In this document: piece after piece, positions 57,242 to 64,000 of the stretch | How the letters are laid out: each line of letters starts with the position of its first letter | How positions within the stretch are numbered: the stretch's first letter is position 1 | Assembly (NCBI GenBank): GCA_025449115.1 | Contig: JAHLKC010000122.1 | Span: 60,684 to 124,683 of the forward strand | Length of the DNA: 64,000 bases | Reading direction: 5' to 3' | Source: Chytridium lagenaria | Lineage: Eukaryota > Chytridiomycota > Chytridiomycetes > Chytridiales > Chytridiaceae | The notes under the pieces: generated by a model | The model's input: the letters and a program-made list of their open reading frames with translations, nothing else | The model's database searches: none | What the model was told of the DNA's origin: nothing | Program-made: the position numbers and the translations under genes

Positions 57242-58495
57242 GTAGCAACCACAATCTCCTCCTCATCACCCTCAATCTCCCTGCAGGCTCTCTCAAACCT
57301 CCCTTCTACAGCATCAACGTCTGATGCCTGCGTGACAAAGCCAAAGACTACAAAGCCTCCCTTTCCACCCGCCTCCCCGCTGTCCTCACCTCCCTAACCA
57401 CATCCCTCACCCACCTTCTCGACCATCGCCACATTGCACACCCCCTTGATATCCACACGCGTAAAGAAATTGTCAACAATGCTCACACCCTCGTCCTCAC
57501 CGCCCTTCTAGAATCTGCAATGGAAACGGCTGGCACTGTTCGCTTCACTGGCGCAAAAGCCCCGCGGCCATACCAGACTGAGATCCTCGCCGAAATACGC
57601 CAACTTGCCCCGGTACCACTCCCATCTCCAACGCCTACGTTCACACCACCAACCCTAACCGACCCCGCATCCCTGGACCCCCCCCACATGGATCAACACT
57701 GAGACCGTCACTCTGTCTCTCCTCTACGCGCCATCTGGAAAGGCGGCAGGTGAGGACGGAGTGTTTGTGAGATGTTGTTCCTTGCTTCTGACATTCCCTC
57801 TCCTACCTTCATTATCCTTTTCAAAATAGTAGCCATGTGCACCTGCATCCCCGACATCTGGTGCCACGCCAACATTGCCCTGATCTGCAAGAGCCGTGGC
57901 GACAACCAAGAAATCGAAAAATACCGCCCCGTCTCTCTCATCTAGGTCGTCTTCCGCCCAGCAATGTCCGCACGCATCACCCATGCACTAGACCGCGTCC
58001 AGGGCGCCGACCCGGCCGCTCATGCTTGGATCAGGTACTCGTCCTTTAAGAGACCATTAACACCACGCCCAACCTCAAATGTGTTTATGTCAACATCAAG
58101 GCAGCCTACGACACGGTCGACCGCCGCATACTCTGGACTCGTTTCTCTCATCTTCCACCCTTTTCACTCCAACACCACTGTTTACGTTGTTCCATTTTGC
58201 GTGCTTGATTTGATTTTAATCTAGCTTTTCTTTTGGTTCTCGGTTTCAAATCAGATGCTATCGCTGTACTCGGTGGCCTGCTCCAAGGTACTGTAGATGC
58301 ATCGGATTTGTCCAATTTTTTTATAAACCCCCTTCTCATTCACCTCTATTCTGTAGTCATAGACCTCCCCCATCCCGTTAGTGCTGTAGATATCAATGGT
58401 TTTCTCCTTAATCTTCTACTCCTTGCCGACGATGCTGTCCTCCTACGGGATAATTACTGGCTTGAAAACCTTGTGCAACATCAACATTGATGTAG
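57242..58495 (+). mobile_element. LINE remnant, reverse transcriptase part
   Basis: Non-LTR reverse-transcriptase motifs occur in order but in different frames: PSGKAAGEDGV near 57.74 kb, IWCHANIALICKSRGDNQEI and EKYRPVSLI near 57.86-57.94 kb, VYVNIKAAYDTVDRRILW near 58.08-58.13 kb, and GLLQGTVDASDLSNFFINPL with LLLADDAVLL near 58.28-58.44 kb. The first catalytic aspartate appears as Asn (VNIKAAYD). It continues the endonuclease remnant at 40866-41168 across the copia nest, so the intact LINE predates all three copia insertions here. Confidence 0.8.
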
Positions 58496-58511
58496 GTTTT
58501 GCGGTCCACGA

Positions 58512-59625
58512 CGTACGTTTGCGTACGATGTGTACGTTTGCGTACGACGCCGTAGGCTTGAGTGTTTACTGTAGTGTGTAGAACGATCTGTAGGGTACCG
58601 TTTATTGGCGTAGACCCTCTGAGGATGTACTATTAAGTACGGTGTGACGTGGCAGCTTATTGGCGGACGGAGCCGTACGGTGTCGTAGTATACCGTAGGC
58701 AGTCGTTGGCGGCGTACGCATTTTTAACATTTTTCTACGTAATTGTCAATAAAAATATAAAACTTACGGCTCGCAGTGCCGTACGCCACCGTATGCTAAC
58801 GTACGTCGGTTCTATATTTGCCTTTACAAAAATTCAGCCTATGGTACCGTACAGTACAGTATATTGGCGTAGAATCTCTTACAATGTACTATTCAATATT
58901 GGTGGACGTGGCAGTTTTTTAACCTTGGCGAATGTCGCCGTACGGTGTGGTACGATACCGTAGAATGGCGTACGGCGGCGTTCCCTTTTTTTAATTTTTA
59001 ATAAATTGTCAAAAAAAATATTCAAAACTAAAGCGTACGGTGTCGTACGGTACCGTATGCGAACGTACGTTGGTTCTAGATTTATATCTACTAAATTCAG
59101 CCTATGGTAACGTACGGTACAGTTTAATGGCGTAGAATCTCTTACAATATACTATTCAATACTGGTTAACGTGGCAGTTTTTTAACCTTGGCGAATCTCG
59201 CCGTACGGTGTGGTACGATACCGTAGAATGGCGTACGGCGGCGTTCCCTTTTTTTAATTTAATAAATTGTCAATAAAAATATTCAAAACTTAAAGCGCAC
59301 GGTGCCGTACGCTACCGTATGTATGCGTACGTCAGTGATTTATTTACATTTTCGAATTTGAGCTTCTGGTAACGTACAGTACCGTATAATGGCGTAGAAT
59401 CACTTACAATGTACTATACAATATTTCTTAACGTGGCAAGTTTTTACCTTCGGCGGATCTCACCGTACGGTAAAGTACGGTACCGTAGGCGGTCGTATGG
59501 CGGCGTTCACTTTTTGTATTAGGACTGAATTGTGGCTAAAGATAATTAGAAGTTACTACGCACGGCATCGTACGCCACAGTACGGTGACGTACGTCAGCT
59601 CTTTATTTTTTTGTATTGGGTTAGA
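58512..59625. repeat. Four-unit tandem array rich in GTACG/CGTACG
   Basis: Units start at about 58595, 58844, 59107 and 59369 with GTAC/GTAAC-G, then ...TGGCGTAGA, a CTTACAATGTACTATTC-like block, ACGTGGCAG, CCGTACGGTGTGGTACG and GGCGTACGGCGGCGTTC. Unit lengths are 249, 263, 262 and about 256 bp. A partial unit (58512-58594) precedes them. The palindrome CGTACG and its half GTACG recur many times per unit. The array ends about 15 bp beyond the stop codon of the KDZ transposase. Confidence 0.9.
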
Positions 59626-59638
59626 TATATGGAATGAC

Positions 59639-62600
59639 CGGTTATTTTTTGGGCTGTAAACGTAGAAGAAATTTCTCTGTACCCATTTCTTGCAAACGTT
59701 TTAACAGTGATCGATTCTCCATACAGACAAATGTTAATATAGACATAATCGCATGCGACTCTGTCATGTACGCCGTCATTTTACGCATTTTCCCCATACC
59801 TTTGTTAGCACATTCTGTGTAACTGGTGTTGAGGTCTCCCACAACTGCATCTCCCCTATAGTGCTGGGCATGTGAAGCTCTGGAACATCCCGTGTGAGAA
59901 TAGGAGTGAAAGTCGTCGATGATAAGCGGCAATCTTTAAAGAACTCAAACTCACGGAGCGTACAGTAGTCCGCTGTGTGACAATTGTTATCAGCAAGCGA
60001 GTATTTTGGGCAAACTTCAAATCTGGATGCAGTGAGCTAACGTAATTAAAAATGCAAAGCTTCATACCTGGTAAATAGTGTTGAGAAAACATCATTAACA
60101 CTCTCCATTGATGATAGCATGTGAAATCCTATGTAAAACCGATGCCGGCATAGAAACACCATAGCGCCAGCTGTCAAACTTTTGGCCTCCTTTTGACGCT
60201 CATAGTATTTTGCGCATCGCACTCCATCAAAATCTGTTGCGTTGGCGCGGGCCGATTTTTTCCTTGTTTTCTCTTCTTTCAATTGTGGGTACCTTGGACG
60301 TTCTCGAACCTGAGGAATAAAGTAAAATGTTCCTGTCTGGTTGGTAAAAATTAAAGATTAAAACCACTACATATATCTTTATCACCTTTAAATGCTCATT
60401 CTTGTCTGGCTCCATTACGTTAACGTCATATGCCCTGTGCACATGTCTTTCAGCAACGTCATCGACGCGCCCAATCACCCAACGGACAAAATTGATGAAG
60501 ATTGGTTCCAGAGTCCGCCGATTTCCCTTAATCACAAGAGCATACAGAACCTCGCCAAAAGATGGAACATATTTTTGAAGTGCCTGTATCAAGTCCAGCT
60601 TCCCAGTCGTGTCTAAATCATCCCACGTTGTTATATCTTGCAGAAGATTTCTTCCACTGGGCAAGATCACCGTTACAACGGATTGTTCACATGCAATCTG
60701 AATCGACAAAATATATATCAGTTAAGATCGTACAACTACGTACGTTGCGGTACGCCATAGTATGGCAGACGACATAGCCGTACGGTACAATATGTACCCG
60801 TACACATGTGTACGCAACCGTACGCATGCGTACGCAACCGTACACGTGACTGGGAAGTGACCAAAAAAAAATTTACTTACAACTTCAATGAGGCGACGGA
60901 AAGCGGTGTATTCAGCCTCTGCCCAGTGTGAGTCAGTGATCCACTTCATAAATTCAGGCCAAGATCCCCATTGCGTTTTAAGTAAATTACTGATTTCTGA
61001 CGCCATGCTCTCAATAATATTTGTAATTCCTTTCTTGGCCGTCTGATAAACTCCAGCAAATTGAAGCATCTTCTTGCGATTTGCATGGCCGTCGATAAAC
61101 TTTTGAATCAATTAATATTTCTAAGTATTAAAATGTAATGTCTTACCCATTTGTTCTTCATGTATCTGACCTCCTCATTCACGGGACTTAAGTCGTTGGT
61201 ATGTGTAGGAGGTCGTAGGTTCCCGGTCTGTTGATCTATACTGTATCCAATACTGATCCCATCACAAGCCACAAGTTCATAGCCTTTTTCGGAGCAGAAC
61301 GGACACTGAATATCCAGGACACCTGACTGACGGGAGAGATTTTGAAGCTTGCGATAGGCAAACCACGCCTAAATGCTGTTAATGGAAACGGGGATTTGCA
61401 TGTTATAAATACAGCTGTAAAAATTCGGACACTGGGAGGATGTATATGTGGTTTCCCCAACGCGAATTCATAGTAGCACGTCTCGCGTAACTTGATAAAC
61501 ACTGAGAATGAAAATTCGGTGTTTGTCATGAGTTCGGTCATCATGTCCATCATACGATGACTGAACAAGGATGCGTTATTCTTGTTGAAGATTCCGATGG
61601 TACTTAAATCCGGACCAATAAATCGCCGTTCGTTTCCAGGACACACAGGGCAGCGAGCAACCTCAATGACGACAGAGCTAGCCGCAACATCAGAGTACAA
61701 AACTCCTCGATGCCAAACTCTTGGGGAGGTACAATCTTCAAGTTTATATCCACATTGGCATTGGGCATCCGCCTCCAGACGAAACACTCGAAAAGGATTT
61801 TCCGTGCTTCGCTCTCCAGCTCGAAATGTTCGGGGTGGCCAGTGGGTATCTTCGTCTTTTAGCATAACTGATGCAGGAGGTGGTATTGCTTTCCAAGATA
61901 CGGAGAAATCAGTAGATTCATGCTTGACCGTCACAGAGTCGTCGAAAATCAGTGCATCACCGTCGTGTTCACGAAGAAGATCAAGATGATAGCACCTTGC
62001 TCCCGCAAAAACCTTCCCACCTTTGCACTGTTTACCTTGACAGGAGAATGTAATTTTATTCCTGCTAATAAAGATTCTAACTATCTTCCATTGAAACCCA
62101 TCCGCAGTGCGGTCGTCCAAGACCGCGTAGATTTTAAATTTCCGATCCGCATGCAACATATGATATGGTAAATCATCTAAACAAATTAGTACAGGTATGC
62201 GACGGCAAACACAAACCCATGGGTTGAAATAGGTAGTGTCTAACATTCGCTATAACATCACTATGAATACATGGTTCCAAAGCAGTAGTGCAATTGCACT
62301 CAATTCGTTCTAAATCCTCGCCAGGATTTATAATGTGAACAGTAAGAAACCTTGTTGTCTAAAATATTAACAAGGAAAGTAAAACCCCTAACCTGTGTTA
62401 TTTTTGTCTTTTCTGCGTGATAATCTTGAAGGATGTAAACGTTTAATGGACGCGGCAGCGAAACTATTTCATAATCATAAATCTGCTTGTTGTAACGATT
62501 TAACTCCTTGATCCGTGCTGCCTCGTCACTTTGAAATATCAGTCAGCAATGTTGAAGAATCATACTAACGCGTATCGACTATAGCCTCGGCGATGAGTCT

Positions 62601-63056
62601 CCTCAATAGAATAATTACGCTCCAACTCAACATCAACATCATCATTGGCACCTTGAACACTAGTAATGCCACGGTCGAGACTCTCGACAATGAATTCTTT
62701 TCATCATTAGAGATATATAAGGACTCATCAGTGGTATGATAGTATTTATCACCTTCATCGTTATCCCGTGGTGTTTTGCGAGTTCTGTCTTCCTCTACCC
62801 ATTTCTCTTCTTCCTCAATGTAACGCTCTAAATGTGAGATTTGTTTAAATTATATTATACCCAAAAGACCGCGCTGATAACTCTGTCCCTGTGCACCTCG
62901 TAACCGCTTTTGCCTCCTTTCAGCCCGTAATAAACCCGACGAAGCAAAGTCCTTCAGTGTGAGAGAGAACGTAAACATTGATGGATTGATCGATAATCCA
63001 CATGTGTTACGTAATTTACCGTAAAAAGCCAGATGGTAAAAAAGTACGTATTGCAC
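59639..63056 (-). CDS. KDZ-superfamily transposase, multi-exon
   Basis: In transcription order: N-terminal exons (from about 63.06 kb) with an acidic region, then IECNCTTALEPC near 62.29 kb. A cysteine-rich part at 61236-62246 has CQGKQCKGGKVFAGARC, CQCGYKLEDC and CPVCPGNERRF, followed by CPFCSEKGYELVACDGISIG after an intron. Then come WAEAEYTAFRRLIEVV, TLEPIFINFVRWVIGRVDDV, FDGVRCAKYYERQ, TAGAMVFLCRHRFYIGFHM, SLADNNCHTADYC, and the catalytic core IIDDFHSYSHTGCS with TECANKGMGKMRKMTAYMTE. These are hallmarks of Kyakuja/Dileera/Zisupton (KDZ) transposases with their cysteine clusters. Introns with GTAAGT/CAG ends are seen, for example at about 60705-60880. One frame change lies near 59,937. 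It probably mobilises a large DNA transposon whose ends I could not define. Confidence 0.8.
60720..60852. repeat. GTACG cluster inside a transposase intron
   Basis: Within about 130 bp the motif GTACG or CGTAC occurs more than ten times (for example ACTACGTACGTTGCGG, GCCGTACGGTAC, and repeated GCAACCGTACGCATGCGTACG). The surrounding donor and acceptor (GTAAGT near 60,877; CAG near 60,705) place it in an intron of the KDZ gene. Confidence 0.8.
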
Positions 63057-63074
63057 CTTACGTCATTATACGCG

Positions 63075-63113
63075 ACTGCCATACACGTACGCTAACGTAC
63101 GCTAACGTACGGA
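63075..63113. repeat. CGTACG cluster upstream of the transposase
   Basis: CACGTACGCTAACGTACGC is followed by a further TAACGTACGG. These direct CTAACGTACG units lie just upstream of the first transposase exon, mirroring the downstream array. Confidence 0.85.
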
Positions 63114-63301
63114 GGATGCTTCTCAATATGCCATAGCTTACTAAGTAAACTCTTTTTAAAGAAGACTTCTGCTATTGTTTAAACCTGTAGTTTTACATTT
63201 GAAGAAGTCACAGGAACCTAATATGTATAACCGGGACACCCCAACCCATTGCTACCACCAGCAGACTATAAGTGCGGCAATTACAATCTGGCCCCCAATT
63301 C

Positions 63302-64000
63302 CAGACATGCCCCAGGAATGCTTTATACTTCTTTTTGAAGCTCTGACCGCGTGTTGTTGACGCGCTAACGTCCCAACACCATTGGTACGAGCAGCAGACC
63401 ACTATTGGCCGTCGCGTTGGTCCTGTTTGTCAATAAGCCACGCCGTCGTTGTTTTAAGGATGGGACGACGTGTTGGGCTCGCGGGAGCATTTCCATTAGA
63501 TTCCTGGACTTAGTTTACCTAGGAAACAAGCACTTGATCTGGAGCAAGACCCTTTTCACACACTTCCAGTTCATGCGTCCTCTGTTTCTTGTAACATCGT
63601 ACATTGTTCCAAAAAAAGGAGATTGGATTCTGCAAAGGGCCTTCCAGACGCGCCACAGGAATGCTTGATACGTATTTTTGAAGCTCTGAGCGCGTGTTGT
63701 TGACGCGCTAATGTCCCATCACCATTGGTACGAGCAGCAGACCACCATCGGCCGTCGCGTTGGTCCTGTTTGTCAATAAGCCACGCCGTCGTTGTTTTAA
63801 GGATGGGAAGACGTGTTGGGCTCGCGGGAGTATTTCCATTAGATTCCTGGACTTAGTTTACCTAGGAAACAGCACTTGATCTGGAGCAAGACCCTTTTCA
63901 CACACTTCCAGTTCATGCGTCCTCTGTTTCTTGTAACATCGTACATTGTTCCAAAAAAAAGATTGGATTCTGCAAAGGGCCTTCCAGACGCGCCACAGGA
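63302..64000. repeat. 343-bp tandem repeat running off the right edge
   Basis: The block with GACGCGCTAACGTCCC at 63358 recurs at 63701 and includes GGCCGTCGCGTTGGTCC, CCTAGGAAACAAGCACTTG and GCGCCACAGGA. The two copies are about 97% identical by eye, with small indels. A partial preceding unit starts at 63302 (CCAGACATGCCCCAGGAATG), and the next unit begins at the window end (CCAGACGCGCCACAGGA). Confidence 0.9.

Larger units (their letters stand above)
41164..57246 (-). mobile_element. Ty1/copia LTR retrotransposon B' (outer element of a nest)
   Basis: The element is oriented leftwards. Its LTRs are 56738-57241 (5') and 41169-41673 (3'), both TGTTGAATAC...AACCCAACA on the plus strand. The target duplication GTAGC lies at 41164-41168 and 57242-57246. 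Its gag-pol is split by B+ (at 42767/48149) and by A' (at 49994/55216). After removal of both insertions about 5.3 kb remain, matching the length of B+. The LTRs are almost identical, so all three insertions are young. Confidence 0.95.

Noticed and set aside
58512..59625. CRISPR-like array
   Set aside because: The repeats are 250-262 bp, imperfect and without short unique spacers, in a eukaryotic genome. It is a tandem satellite.

Overview
The window is nuclear DNA from a fungus. It has spliced genes with GT-AG introns, a ferrichrome-type siderophore locus, Ty1/copia, LINE and chromodomain-type LTR retroelements, and a KDZ-type DNA transposase. I cannot place it below kingdom. No rRNA, tRNA or CRISPR array was recognised.

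Region 1 (1-19.0 kb) is a hydroxamate siderophore locus. On the minus strand lies a large non-ribosomal peptide synthetase (NRPS) that runs off the left edge. In gene order its visible domains are A-T-C-(degenerate A)-T-C-T-C-A-T-C. Beside it, also on the minus strand, is an L-ornithine N5-monooxygenase (SidA type) that runs with no gap, Met or promoter space into a SidF/IucB-like N5-hydroxyornithine acyltransferase domain, apparently one fused protein. A second, free-standing acyltransferase is divergently transcribed. Together they could hydroxylate ornithine, acylate hydroxyornithine and assemble the peptide, which are the three core steps of ferrichrome-type synthesis. All three genes carry single-base frame breaks, so the locus is either decaying or carries assembly indels.

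Region 2 (19.0-38.7 kb) is mostly repeats. A decayed copia element (minus) is split by a young copia element 'A' (21598-26826, duplication ACCGC). Next comes an LTR element with ~934-bp LTRs and a 3.8-kb interior almost without coding capacity. It inserted into an older inverted copy of its own LTR. Further LTR pieces, pogo/CENP-B-like transposase remnants and a solo LTR follow.

Region 3 (40.5-58.5 kb) is a Russian-doll nest. A decayed LINE is split by a full-length minus-strand copia element B' (41169-57241, duplication GTAGC). B' is itself split by a plus-strand copy of the same family, B+ (42768-48148, duplication GAGCG), and by a minus-strand copy of family A, A' (49995-55215, duplication ATACA). 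All LTR ends and duplications can be read directly.

Region 4 (58.5-64 kb) holds a minus-strand, multi-exon KDZ transposase. A four-unit ~250-262-bp tandem array rich in GTACG/CGTACG starts right behind its stop codon. The same motif clusters in one of its introns and upstream of its first exons. A 343-bp tandem repeat runs off the right edge.
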